DNA of 64,000 nt from Tetraselmis striata. Taxonomy: Eukaryota > Chlorophyta > Chlorodendrophyceae > Chlorodendrales > Chlorodendraceae. Both the position numbers and the translations under genes were made by a program. Positions 1-10,099 of the stretch are shown here, piece after piece. The notes below the pieces were generated by a model. It saw only the letters and a list, made by a program, of their open reading frames with translations, was not told where the DNA came from and ran no database searches. The first letter of the stretch is position 1. Each line of letters opens with the position of its first letter. The stretch spans positions 96,359 through 160,358 of the forward strand of contig VCJN01003202.1 in the NCBI GenBank assembly GCA_006384855.1, written 5' to 3'.

Positions 1-69
1 TTAGTAGGACCGTGGCCGCGATAATGATAAAGTCACCCGGAAAAGTTATGAAAGATAGTTATGAAAGTT
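1..69. other. Left flank of satellite array
   Basis: This short stretch does not match the sequence that normally precedes a satellite unit, so the array either begins at about base 70 or is interrupted here. No gene is visible. Confidence 0.5.
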
Positions 70-1104
70 CCCCTACCTCTTGGGTTGAGCGGAGGAAAAG
101 GAGAGCCGCGTCCGAAATCGCATGGAATACGAGAGAATCGATACCGGTCGCAATACGGTTTTATCACGGATTTTTAGGCGTCCTCCGTCCTCCGTCCTCC
201 GTCCTCGGGTGCTGCGTCTTCGTGAATGAACCGTCATACGTTCGATCTTTGCTCATTTGATTTCTAGGCACCCCTACCACAGTCCGTAAAAATCCTGCGA
301 CTAAGACGAATCTATCGTGAATTACACCGGAAACATACTGCAAAAATCACGAATGTCCTCCGTCCGTCCTCCGTCATACGCGCTTCGTGTATGAACCGTC
401 ATACGTTCGGTCTTCGGTCGTTTGATTTCACGGTATAGGAACGAGGACGGTACGGTTCTGAATGGATGCGCGTGTATTCTAGCCCAGGCACGTCATATAT
501 TCGTCTGAAACGCCAAAATAACGCGGTACCGCAGCGCGTTTTTACTGCTGAATCAGCAAGCGAGACTCGCCCTCTTTATTTGTACAACGACTAGCGACTA
601 TATATACGGTGGTCCGAGGATATGCTGTAACATGATGCTGTAAAAAGGGTTGGCCGCGGTGCGGGGGCAGTCCGCCGACCCGGGGCCCGGCGTCCGTCGA
701 CGGACGGGCGACGGTCGAACGACGGCGTCCGGCGTCCGGTGCCGGTACAGGCGGCGGGCGTGGCGATTCGCGCCGTGCCCGCCCCGTAGACCTGACGACC
801 GGCCCGACATGCGCGGCTTCGTGCGGGATGCGGGCCGCCTGTAGGCGGCTTGTACAGATAATGTATGGCTGATCTTGTAGTGCTGCTTTTTTTTTTTGGG
901 GTAATACAACTTTTAGCGGTGGGTTGGGTGCCGGCCTTTTTGTAATGCACACCAGTAGTCAGCGGCCCGCTTTTACGCGGCTTGCAGACTTAATCTGTTT
1001 TACAAAATAAATACGACTATATATTACATTAGGGCTTTCACAAAAGCGCACTACAACAGAACTAACAGCAACTATGGAAGGTTGCCAGCAAAAGAGAGAC
1101 ATAA
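70..1104 (+). repeat. Satellite unit 1, first part
   Basis: The first unit runs to the TAA target of the Harbinger insertion and resumes at 4920. The joined length is 1261 bp, the same as the intact units. Confidence 0.9.
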
Positions 1105-1128
1105 GACCTCACTCGGCATAGATTCCAA
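1102..1128 (+). repeat. TAA duplication and left TIR
   Basis: TAA at 1102-1104 is followed by the 24-bp left inverted repeat at 1105-1128. The motif ACTCGGCATAGATTCCAA occurs again in the same orientation at about 1231, so the end has an internal second copy. Confidence 0.93.
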
Positions 1129-1603
1129 TAAAACGTAATCCCCATAATCTGTACGGGTACTGACGCGTACCCGTAACTCCATAATTTTGGCCCTTTTGGA
1201 GAGATACCGGGCATCTGCGGAAAAGCGACTCGGCATAGATTCCAAAATATACTCTCCAAAATGCCGGGCCGCGGCCCAGGCCGCCGGAGCATTACCGCAA
1301 CAGCCGCCATTGCGTAGCAACCACCGTTGCACCCCTACTCGCTCGTTACTGATCGGCTGGATGGGCACGCAGTCGAAGCTAGCCGCAGCCTCGGGAGGCT
1401 CTTTATGGGCCGCGGGCTGCACTGTTGCCGTGGCAGCGGCCACGTTGGTCGTGAACTCGTCGCGGAAAAGGCGCCGTGCTGTCGGTGAAGGCGATTGGCA
1501 GGTGCAACTCGCTCCAGGCGGGCGTGGTGGGAGTCGCCACGGCTGCAAGCCGCCTTCGCCTCGTTACAAGGGTGAGACATGCAAAACATCATGGCTGTTG
1601 TAG

Positions 1604-2845
1604 CCGACGAAAACCCAGTGGCACCTTAACTTTGTCGAGTATGCGCACCTGGTTGCAGACCCAGGCACTGTGTTGGGGAAGGCATTCAAGCAAAAGTTCC
1701 GTGTGCCATATAGCCTTTTCTCGGACATACTGGCAGATATGCGGGCCTCATGCCACTTCCCTGACGATATGGCAAGGAGGCAGCGACGGGGACAACGTCC
1801 TCATCCTCTCGCAATAAAGCTCATGGCGGGTTTGCGTCGCCTGGCGTTGGGCGTTCCGGTGGACGGCCTTGAGTGCATGGCGGGCATCAGCAGCACTGTT
1901 TTGCAAGACTTTGTTACTCAATGGGAGGACTGGTTCGTCGACAAGTACTACGAGAAGTGGGTGAAGATGCCCAAAGGAGACAAGGTGCATGCTTCAGAGG
2001 AACTCTTCCGCCGCTGCGGCCTGCCCGGATGTGTATCAAGCATGGATGTCGTCCATGTTCGGTATGACAGGTGCCCCTACTCATTGCGCTTCCTCCACAA
2101 TGGAAAAGAAGGATATCCCACACTTGGATATCAATTCCATGTCGGCCACAATCGCGAGATTTATTGGGTCAGCCATGGGTTCCCAGGAGCGAGAAATGAC
2201 AAAACTATTGTGAGATATGACAAGTTCCTCCAGGCTCTGGCGGACGACGCAGAATACAAGAATTACACGTACAAGGTTTACACAGCGATGGGGCAGGAGG
2301 TTGCATATATGCGTGGCCTATGGACGTTATGTGATGGTGGATACCACAAATGGCTGACAACTATTTGTGGATCCAAGCATGCAGACATGGCGGATTTGCA
2401 GGGATGGTCCGGCCTCTCCGAGTCGGTGCGCAAGGATGTTGAATGTGTGTTTGGGATGCTGAAGAAAAGATTTGCAATACTGGCTGGTCGATTCCTCAAT
2501 TACCATGGCAAGGAGATCGACCGCACTGTGAAGGTTTGCGTCATTCTGCACAACATGATCTTGCACTCAAGCGGGCTTGCGGATGCTGGACTTGAGGAGC
2601 GTCACTGGAAGGTGGTTGATGCTGAGGAAGCTAGACGATATGGGTTGAGGTTAGATTTGATGAATGGATTCATCAATGGTAGCCATGCTAGAACTGATGA
2701 GGCACTAGAGGTACAAAGTGGGTGGTTTCAAAAGCGCAATGCACTTGTCGGGCATTACAATATTGCTCTAGCAAAGGGGGAGGTGCAGGCTTTACGAACG
2801 CGGGCCGAGAGGGATGAGGCAGCAGCTCAAGCATATGGCCCGTAA
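1604..2845 (+). CDS. Harbinger-type DDE transposase
   Basis: The frame is open from just after a TAG at 1601 to the stop at 2843-2845, about 413 codons. No ATG lies at a sensible N-terminal position; the first in-frame ATG falls inside conserved sequence. The start is therefore likely in an upstream exon or has been lost. The catalytic triad of the DDE_4 family is visible: Asp in SMDVVHV (codon 2045), Asp in GARNDKTI (codon 2198) and Glu in VECVFGMLKKRF (codon 2441). Length and motif order are normal for Harbinger transposases. The core has no stop or frameshift, so this copy is fairly young. The enzyme would cut and rejoin the element at its TIRs, together with the Myb-like partner. Confidence 0.9.
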   Translation, partial: PTKTQWHLNFVEYAHLVADPGTVLGKAFKQKFRVPYSLFSDILADMRASCHFPDDMARRQRRGQRPHPLAIKLMAGLRRLALGVPVDGLECMAGISSTVLQDFVTQWEDWFVDKYYEKWVKMPKGDKVHASEELFRRCGLPGCVSSMDVVHVRYDRCPYSLRFLHNGKEGYPTLGYQFHVGHNREIYWVSHGFPGARNDKTIVRYDKFLQALADDAEYKNYTYKVYTAMGQEVAYMRGLWTLCDGGYHKWLTTICGSKHADMADLQGWSGLSESVRKDVECVFGMLKKRFAILAGRFLNYHGKEIDRTVKVCVILHNMILHSSGLADAGLEERHWKVVDAEEARRYGLRLDLMNGFINGSHARTDEALEVQSGWFQKRNALVGHYNIALAKGEVQALRTRAERDEAAAQAYGP

Positions 2846-3261
2846 GTGACTGCTTTGCCGCTGCAATTAAGAATATTGCTGATGCTGCCCCAAACTTGCT
2901 AATTTTGTCCCAACTGCATTGCTGCTGCGATCGTAAATCTTGCTGCTGCTGCTGCTGCCCCAAACTTGCCCAGTTTTCCCGCGCTAATTTGCCGCTGCAA
3001 TTCTGAATATTGCTGTTGCTGCCTCGAACCAGCATGCAATCATAGCACCAGCACATACCGAAATTCATCATTACAGATTTCTCAGGTTGGCGTCTTGCTC
3101 TGCAGCCTCATCCGTAGCCTGTGCAACATAGCGATTGGCATCCACGAGCTCTTGGTAAGCATTTTGGTATTCAACGTTTCTTGGCGGGAATATCTGCGTA
3201 TGTAGCACATCATTGGCAGTTAGAGAGAATTCAATAAGCCGCAATACATGTCACGATGACA
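2846..3261. other. Intergenic part of Harbinger
   Basis: The two Harbinger genes converge on this 416-bp stretch. It contains CTGCTGCTGC and three diverged copies of a GCCCCAAACTTGC-type phrase (about 2888-2980). No coding signal is seen. Confidence 0.6.
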
Positions 3262-4392
3262 TCACAGAAAATTTATATGCAAGCAGCCATGCATGCAGCC
3301 ATGTACCTGCAGTTGCAACCGCTGTGTCTCTATCTTTGCTTTCTTTGCTGCCGCCTCGGCGGTGAGTGTCATCGAATCGGCATGTCTCTCCATAATAGCG
3401 CACTGCGTACGGATTGCGCCTCCCATATCGCCAATGGCCTGTGTCATTCTGTCGATGGCATACTTGCTGGGAGAAATGGCTGTGTCCTTTGTATCGTTGC
3501 CGTTCTGCTCAGCCATCGTTGTCTCCGACGGGGCACCAGACTTTGCCTTCTTCACAGCGCTATTGGTGGGCGCAATGGATCCATGCAGTTCAGACCTAGA
3601 CGCCGCCCTGTCCCGCTTCCTTTGTTTTACGGCCCTACGTTGCGACGGCCCACCAATCCCACCCCCGGGTTCGGAGATGGGCTTCATAGCAGGATCATCA
3701 TGGCCTGGTGGCCCAAGAAACAGAAACACCTCCCATTCTGGACATGTCCATCCCTCTGGAGGGTGGGCGGACAAATCTTGCACCTTGCCAGTCCTTTGAC
3801 GCCAATACCTGCGGTATTATTTGCATGCAACAACGTTGGTGTCGGTGAGAAACCATGAGGAACCAAGAACAGGGTTTGGGGGCGCGCGGTGGGGGGGGGT
3901 GGGGGGGGGGGGGGGGGGGGGCACCTGGCAAGCGCCTCCTTCACAAACTCCGTCATGTCCCAGCCACTGCGCTGGTCGTCTTTTACCTGCCACCAAATTG
4001 GAACTATGTGGTTGATGACGCTGGCCTTAGGCTTGTCGGCCTTCCCCCAAAAGGACTCGGGGGTAGCTTCTGGCCCGGCTCGAATGGCGGCGCTTTGCTC
4101 TGGCGTTCGCCCACCGGATAACTTCGGCAACCAGCGCCCTTTTATCCAGCGCTTTCGAGAGATACTTGGCCTTTGAACCCTCCTGCAAGCCTTGGCCATC
4201 CTGAATTTGCTCCTCGTCGCATTGGGCGAGTTGTGCCCAGACGCAGGCGACAGCCTCAATGGGCGCCCAGTTCGGTACGCCCGCCTTCTTGCCCTTGGCC
4301 TTCTTCGAACCCGACCCACCTGCCTCGCCAGCGGGTTCGGCGGGGCCCGTTCCTGCCTCTTTCTCTTCGTCCGTGGCAGCGTCCGCGGCGCC
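3262..4392 (-). pseudogene. Myb/SANT-like Harbinger accessory gene (broken)
   Basis: Read on the minus strand, the frame from 4392 to 4027 has an Ala/Gly/Glu-rich lead. A tryptophan-bearing block follows (PNWAPIEAVACVWAQLAQ, then a DGQGLQEGSK stretch) that resembles the Myb/SANT-like domain of PIF accessory proteins. The sensible reading then moves to another frame (a VPIWWQVKDDQ segment at about 3955-3990). After a poly(C) run it moves again to 3783-3262, which is rich in Lys/Ala/Glu and looks like a coiled C-terminal tail. Introns or frameshifts must separate these pieces. The junction at about 3925 has a GT followed at once by poly(C), as in introns of the CACTA elements here. Assignment rests on position and weak similarity. 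Confidence 0.45.
3891..3921 (-). repeat. Poly(G)/poly(C) run
   Basis: Thirty of 31 bases are G on the plus strand. On the minus strand of the accessory gene this is a poly(C) run just after CCAGGTGC, where a 5' splice site could lie. Confidence 0.8.
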
Positions 4393-4689
4393 TCAGGTTG
4401 GGGGCGTCTCGCCCAGCGCTGTCGCCTCCTCTGCACAGGGTCCGGAGCCGGGAGAAGATGCCGGGCCGCTCACTGCGTGATGCGCCGGCTCCGCGATGGC
4501 GGCACCGCCCTACCACTCACGCGCGGTCGCAGCCCGTCCAGGCCGTTGACTGCCCGTGAGGCAATCTATAGGGCCCTAGATCGAGCACGAGTGGCGGGAA
4601 CTGTCACGGGCCGGCGCGGGTGGGCGCGGATGTGTGCGGATGGGCCTCGGCGGGACGGGGCCAGAAGGCGCGGGCACACCGCACGCGCC

Positions 4690-4781
4690 TTTTGGGGATT
4701 TCGTTTTGGAGAGTGGCGCCACCTCCATAATCGGGCCCGATTATGGAGGTGGCGCCACTCTCCAAAACGAAATCCCCAAAA
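4690..4781. repeat. Perfect 92-bp palindrome
   Basis: The two 46-bp arms are exact reverse complements about the centre 4735/4736 (CGGGCCCG), with no loop. It lies in the right subterminal region of the Harbinger element and could extrude as a cruciform. The arm contains TTTTGGAGAG and CTCCATAAT phrases that also occur near both ends of the element. Confidence 0.95.
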
Positions 4782-4895
4782 TTTTGGCCGTTTTGGATTA
4801 TGGAGGTTATGCCGAGTCGGGGTCTGAGGGCTCAAATCTCCAAAACGTACCGCTTGGGTATCCTAATCAGGCAACCGCCTTTTGGATATCGCGTT

Positions 4896-4922
4896 TTGGA
4901 ATCTATGCCGAGTGTGGTCTAA
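4896..4922 (-). repeat. Right TIR and TAA duplication
   Basis: The right inverted repeat (4896-4919) mirrors the left with one mismatch and is followed by TAA at 4920-4922. Confidence 0.93.
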
Positions 4923-5145
4923 GCCTGAAACCAAGGTCGAGCAGGTACAAAATAATACGTCTCTTTTGAAAAATAAATTACTGATTATTACCCGGAAACA
5001 ACAGCATTACAAGATCAACACTACAATCCGGCTAAAAGCGGCCCGCATCCCGCACCAGGCTCAACCCAAGAGGTAGGGGTACCTCCACAAATCCCCGGCG
5101 CGAAGCGCCGCTTAGTTTGTATAGGAAGGGGGTTACATACATATT
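4920..5145 (+). repeat. Satellite unit 1, remainder
   Basis: This is the rest of unit 1 after the Harbinger element. It starts with the second TAA and carries the short inverted arm and the GGCGCGAAGCGCC hairpin that close every unit. Confidence 0.9.
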
Positions 5146-6072
5146 CCCCTACCTCTTGGGTTGAGCGGAGGAAAAGGAGAGCCGCATCCGAAATCGCCTG
5201 GAATACGAGAGAATCGATACCGGTTGCAATACGGTTTTTATCACGGATTTTTAGGCGTCCTCCGTCCTCCGTCCTCGTGTGCTGCGTCTTCGTGAGTGAA
5301 CCGTCATACGTTCGATCTTTGCTCGTTTGATTTCTAGGCACTCCTACCACAGTCCGTTAAAATCCTGCGACTTAGACGAATCTATCGTGAATTACACCGG
5401 AAACATACTGCAAAAATCACGAATGTCCTCCGTCCGTCCTCCGTCATACGCGCTTCGTGTATGAACCGTCATACGTTCGGTCTTCGGTCGTTTGATTTCA
5501 CGGTATAGGAACGAGGACGGTACGGTTCTGAATGGATGCGCGTGTATTCTAGCCCAGGCACGTCATATATTCGTCTGAAACGCCAAAATAACGCGGTACC
5601 GCAGCGCGTTTTTACTGCTGAATCAGCAAGCGAGACTCGCCCTCTTTCTTTGTACAGCGGCTAGCGACTATATATACGGTGGTCCGAGGATATGCTGTAA
5701 CATGATGCTGTAAAAAGGGGTCGCCGCGGTGCGGGGGCAGTCCGCCGACCCGGGGCCCGGCGTCCGTCGACGGACGGGCGACGGTCGAACGACGGCGTCC
5801 GGCGTCCGGTGCCGGTACAGGCGGCGGGCGTGGCGATTCGCGCCGTGCCCGCCCCGTAGACCTGACGACCGGCCCGACCTGCGCGGCCTCGTGCGGGATG
5901 CGGGCCGCCTGTAGGCGGCTTGTACAGGTATTGTATTGCTGATCTTGTAGTGCTGCTTTTTTGGGGGGGGGTAATACAACTTTTAGCGGTGGGTTGGGTA
6001 CTGGCCTTTTTGTAATGCACACCAGTAGTCAGCGGCCCGCTTTTACGCGGCTTGCAGACTTAATCTGTTTTA
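5146..6072 (+). repeat. Satellite unit 2, first part
   Basis: Unit 2 is interrupted by the PAT-like element right after the string AATCTGTTTTA and resumes at 17044. The joined length is 1252 bp. Confidence 0.9.
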
Positions 6073-6323
6073 TCGTTGTTAAGTACTTAACTGAGTTTAG
6101 TCAGACGACGGACCGAGTTGTGCGGTCGAACGACTACCACCTGGAAAATATAGCATAGTAGCCAGTCATCGGCTCTGTCTAGAATCTTCCAGGATGGGAC
6201 AGTGAGCAGCGGACTCGCGACCGCACCAGCTCCCGACCTGTTTCCCTGTCTGCCTGCAGCTACTACTTAGCCAACTGTCTAGACCATAGCGCTCATCCCT
6301 TTTGCTGTTGCGCTTCACGCACC
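6073..6323 (+). repeat. PAT element repeat A1
   Basis: This 251-bp left end, starting TCGTTGTTAAGTACTTAACT, is nearly identical to A2 at 16705-16955. It contains the palindrome TTAAGTACTTAA. Confidence 0.92.
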
Positions 6324-6425
6324 AGCAATCGCGCGGCACCTGTGCCGCGAGGGGAAGCGATCCTTGTCGATATTATCCGCATGCGCTAGCACGACGCCCT
6401 GCGCACGGCATTGTCAGGGCTCAGT

Positions 6426-6753
6426 ATGCCTGACAACTCCGGTGACGCCCCTAGTGGCCTAGCCGAAGACCGCATCGCCGCGCTGGAGGCCGGTTTCGCG
6501 GGGCTTACGGAGCTTCTGGAAGCCCTACGAAGTGACCTTCAGCGGCCTAGTGGTTCTACTCCTACCGAGCCCCGCGCGCCCGCTAGTAGCGCTGCCGCGG
6601 CGAGCTCCCAGCACGACGCACCGGCTCGCGCAGAGCCGGTTTCCGTGCCCCAGCCCCAGCGCGGTGGCCCTAGTGCCGCTGCCCCTTCCTTAGTCTGGGA
6701 GGAGTGGGCTCATTTAATTGGCCCCGGCTTTTCCGTCCAGCCCAGTCCCGGCC
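6426..6753 (+). pseudogene. PAT gag-like ORF1, N-terminal part
   Basis: From the ATG at 6426 the frame encodes an acidic start, a short helix rich in Leu/Ala/Glu (LAEDRIAALEAGFAGLTELL, a likely coiled coil) and a Pro/Ala/Ser-rich linker. K1 cuts it at 6753. The reading frame continues in phase across the 10-bp duplicated target into the part at 12810. No zinc knuckle is seen. The role as a nucleocapsid-like ORF1 is inferred from its place before reverse transcriptase. Confidence 0.7.
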
Positions 6754-6815
6754 GGAAAAAGGGCGATTATTGAGTCAAAATGGGCACATTTCTGGACTCA
6801 AAATTGCACCCCCCT
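6754..6815 (+). repeat. K1 left TIR
   Basis: The TIR itself holds a small stem, TTGAGTC paired with GACTCAA about 20 bases later. A second stem follows at about 6822-6865, with CCCC facing GGGGGG. Confidence 0.85.
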
Positions 6816-7129
6816 TAACTCAATATTGTACCCCTTTTGGGGGGTGCAAATTTGAGTCCAGCCTAACACTGTACGAATGTACTGTGAAATTGGCTTCCTT
6901 TTCTTGCCAACACTGTACGAGGTACTGTTCAGTGAAATGAACCTGTACTATGTACTACACGCCTGTCCACCGCCCTTTGACGAGATGCGTCGCTACCCTT
7001 CCACGCCAACCGTTTTTTTCTGGCCTCGAATGCTACGCCGCCACTGTGCTTCCCCCTCATCTACCCCTCGCAACCTCCCTCGCGCTTGTATTCTTTGAGG
7101 AATCTTAACGCTTCTCGGTGCACAAAAGC

Positions 7130-7580
7130 ATGGCAGACCGTCCTCGCAGAGCAAAACGCACATCTGCCCGCTTGCACAGTTCTGTGCGTGGCGGGGACAT
7201 CTGCGGCTGCACTTGGCTTTGACCCAACGAGCAGGGCTCTCGACACACTGCTAGTGACCCCCATGGCGCCAGATTCTCCGCAGATGCACTTGCGCTCCGG
7301 CAGGAGGGCGTCTCAGGCGCCAATACCCACGACTCAGCCCATGAGGCCCATGCAGCCGGGCGGTGGGCAACATGGAAGCGGACCGCTATGGCCCGTTGCC
7401 GGAGATTCGCAGCCTTCGCCTCACGGCAAGCCTGACCCCCAAGCCTCAAGGTGTGCCACCTTTGGTCCCTCTCCCAGGAGCGACTCCAACGGTACGCGGA
7501 CTCGCATCTTCGCTTGCATCTCTCATCAGGGCGCCGTGGGCTGCGTTAAGCGCACCTCGCCGTCGCGCATCTCGACATGA
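7130..7580 (+). pseudogene. K1 copy of MADRPR protein
   Basis: An ATG at 7130 begins MADRPR as in K2 and K3, but a frameshift at about 7165-7190 moves the conserved part (LLVTPMAPDSPQMHLRSGRR, then PIPTTQPMRPMQP) to another frame. That frame reads to the stop at 7578-7580. The family is unrecognised. See the entry at 22772 for the best copy. Confidence 0.6.
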
Positions 7581-8029
7581 GTGGTGACACCCGCCCCGTT
7601 TTCCACCCGCTTCGTGTTTTCTTCCTTGTCTGCCAACGACCTCTAACACATCATGCACGATCCGCGATACCCGATGACCTCAGACTGCAAGAGAGGGGCA
7701 TGGACGAGAGGCAGCGCGGTGAACATGCGGGCCTTCTTGGCCTATGAAGACCACCGGCTTGTGTACAACGAGTTGCGGGGGATTTGCAACGAGTATGTCC
7801 AAAAAGCTCACCGGCAGATGCGAATCTCGTCCCCTGGTAAAATGGCCCGGCAAAAGCCCTCGTCATGGCAGACCCGGACTACGGCTCGGGTCCTGCCAAT
7901 GTCGACGGCGTGGCGGGGGAGGGGGGGGGGGCTGCTCCTCATCATCTTTCTCAATTGCTGCGCGCCACTCACTGCCGTCAGGAGGGGGCGAGATGTGACA
8001 ATTGTCGACGCCTTGAAGTTGGTCGTCGG
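7581..8029. other. K1 interior, no clear gene
   Basis: Short open frames exist (for example 7653 onward, containing AFLAYEDHRLVYNELRGICN), but they are interrupted and unlike any family I know. They may be exon remnants of the lost transposase. Confidence 0.4.
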
Positions 8030-9290
8030 ACGAGATTCGGCGACTTTAAGGGCACATCTCTCGGAGCACCTCGGCAAGCAACGTGGGTTCGTGTATGCGA
8101 GACAGCGAGAACCATGGCGGCGGCGAAAGAGATGCGGCACTGGAACCCGGAGGCCCACATTGAAGACGACGGGTACGTCCTCGCGGACGTCAAAGCAGCG
8201 GTGGCTGAAGCCACCGCTGGCACGACTGACGAACAAGAGATGCGGAGGGTGGAGAGAATTTAAAGGTAGAGGGTGGGATTACCCGCATCTCCGCAGTGGG
8301 GGCAGGTGAACGCTCGCATCTCTCGCGTACAAACCCGTGAACTATCGCTCCTAGCTCTTGTAACGCTGCCCTGTGCAAGGATCCCTTTGTCGTTGTCACG
8401 TCGCCTTGGTTCACTGACCTGAATTTGCTCCTACCGCTGCTGCCGGCCTACAAGGCGGAAATCTGTTGCGTGCAGATTCCGAGCACCTACTTGACGCAAG
8501 GGCCCCGCCCGCAAATGGACTACCTCCACAGTCTGTTGAAAGCGGGTCGTGTACTTCTCATCGCGTCAAAGCACCCAAGAAATCCCGACACCAACAGACG
8601 CGCCTTGTGGTTGGTCGTCGGAAGAGATTCGGCGACTTTAAGGGCGCATCTCTCGGAGCACCTCGGCAAGCAACGTGGGTTCGTGTATGCGAGACGGCGA
8701 GAACCATGACGGCGGCGAAAGAGACGCGGCACTGGAACCCGGAGGCCCACATTGGGGACGACAGGTACGTCCTCCCGGACGTCAAAGCAGCGGTGGCTGA
8801 GGCTACCGCTGGCACGACTGGCGAGCAAGAGATGCGGAGGGTGGAGAGATCGAATTGACCGCCGTAAAGGGTGGGATTACCCGCATCTCCGCAGTGGGGG
8901 CATATGAACGCCCGCATCTCTCGTGTACAAACCCGTGTACTGTCGCCCCTAGCTCTTGTAACGCTGCCCTAGGCAAGGAGCCCTTTGTCGTTGCCATGTC
9001 GCCTTGGTTCACTCACCTGAATTTGCTCCTATAGATGCTGGCGGCCTCCAAGGCGGTAATCTATCGCGTGCAGATTCCGAGCACCTACATGACGCAAAGG
9101 CCCCTGCCGCGAATGGACTACCTCGACAGCCTGTTGACAGCGGGTCGTGTACTTCTCATCGCGCCAAAGCACCCAAGAAACCCCGACACCAACGGACGCG
9201 CCTTGTGGTTGGTCGTCGGAAGAGATTCGGCGACTCTAAGGGCGCATCTCTCGGAGCACCTCGGCAAGCAACGTGGGTTCGTGTCTGGCC
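8030..9290 (+). repeat. K1 597-bp tandem repeat (two copies)
   Basis: The phrase GCGCATCTCTCGGAGCACCT and its surroundings recur at about 8050, 8644 and 9241, so two full units and the start of a third are present. Each unit encodes, in broken frames, a RHWNPEAHI segment and a VQIPSTYLTQ...MDYLHSLL...GRVLLIASKHP segment. The first of these recurs in the 300-bp repeats of K2. The protein parts are unrecognised. Confidence 0.8.
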
Positions 9291-9452
9291 CGTGACAAGG
9301 GATTCATGCAGCTTGAAAATCGCTGCCATAGCTCCCTGGACAATACCTCATTAATCATAATCAACTACAACAACAAATCATTCTCAACCGCAGATAAGAG
9401 TTTAATCGACTCCTGTCCGTCGATTTCACACACCGCACTTCCTTTGCTAGCG

Positions 9453-10083
9453 CGGCCGGGGCAGCGGGGCGCCAACGCGCCGCGGCCGGGGCAGCGGGGC
9501 GCCAACGCGCCGCGGCCGGGGCAGCGGTGCGCCAACGCGCCGCGGCCGGGGCAGCGGGGCGCCAACGCGCCGCGGCCGGCGCAGCGGGGCGCCAACGCGC
9601 CGCGGCCGGGGCAGCGGGGCGCCAACGCGCCGCGGCCGGCGCAGCGGGGCGCCAACGCGCCGCGGCCGGCGCAGCGGGGCGCCAACGCGCCGCGGCCGGG
9701 GCAGCGGGGCGCCAACGCGCCGCGGCCGGCGCAGCGGGGCGCCAACGCGCCGCGGCCGGCGCAGCGGGGCGCCAACGCGCCGCGGCCGGCGCAGCGGGGC
9801 GCCAACGCGCCGCGGCCGGCGCAGCGGGGCGCCAACGCGCCGCGGCCGGCGCAGCGGGGCGCCAACGCGCCGCGGCCGGCGCAGCGGGGCGCCAACGCGC
9901 CGCGGCCGGCGCAGCGGGGCGCCAACGCGCCGCGGCCGGCGCAGCGGGGCGCCAACGCGCCGCGGCCGGCGCAGCGGGGCGCCAACGCGCCGCGGCCGGC
10001 GCAGCGGGGCGCCAACGCGCCGCGGCCGGCGCAGCGGGGCGCCAACGCGCCGCGGCCGGCGCAGCGGGGCGCCAACGCGCCAA
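9453..10083 (+). repeat. 30-bp GC minisatellite M1 (21 copies)
   Basis: The unit is 30 bp, containing CGGCCGGGGCAGCGGGGCGCC, repeated about 21 times with almost no length change. A G-to-C variant (CCGGCGCAGC) has spread through the right half of the array. Because 30 is a multiple of three, all six frames stay open here; this is not evidence of coding. Confidence 0.97.
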
Positions 10084-10099
10084 CGCGCGGCGACCGGCG

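Larger units (their letters stand above)
1105..4919 (+). mobile_element. PIF/Harbinger DNA transposon
   Basis: The element is 3815 bp long. Its 24-bp termini match as inverted repeats with one mismatch, beginning GACC[T/A]CACTCGGCATAG, and it is flanked by TAA on both sides (1102-1104 and 4920-4922). That is the TWA target choice known for PIF/Harbinger. The empty site is seen in the other satellite units (GACATAAGCCTG). It carries a DDE transposase on the plus strand and a broken Myb-like accessory gene on the minus strand, the usual two-gene plan of this superfamily. Confidence 0.95.

Noticed and set aside
542..952. Overlapping minus-strand frames of 100-137 codons in every satellite unit
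   Set aside because: Three frames are open at once in a GC-rich core, frames shift between units with homopolymer length, and no protein-like pattern is conserved.
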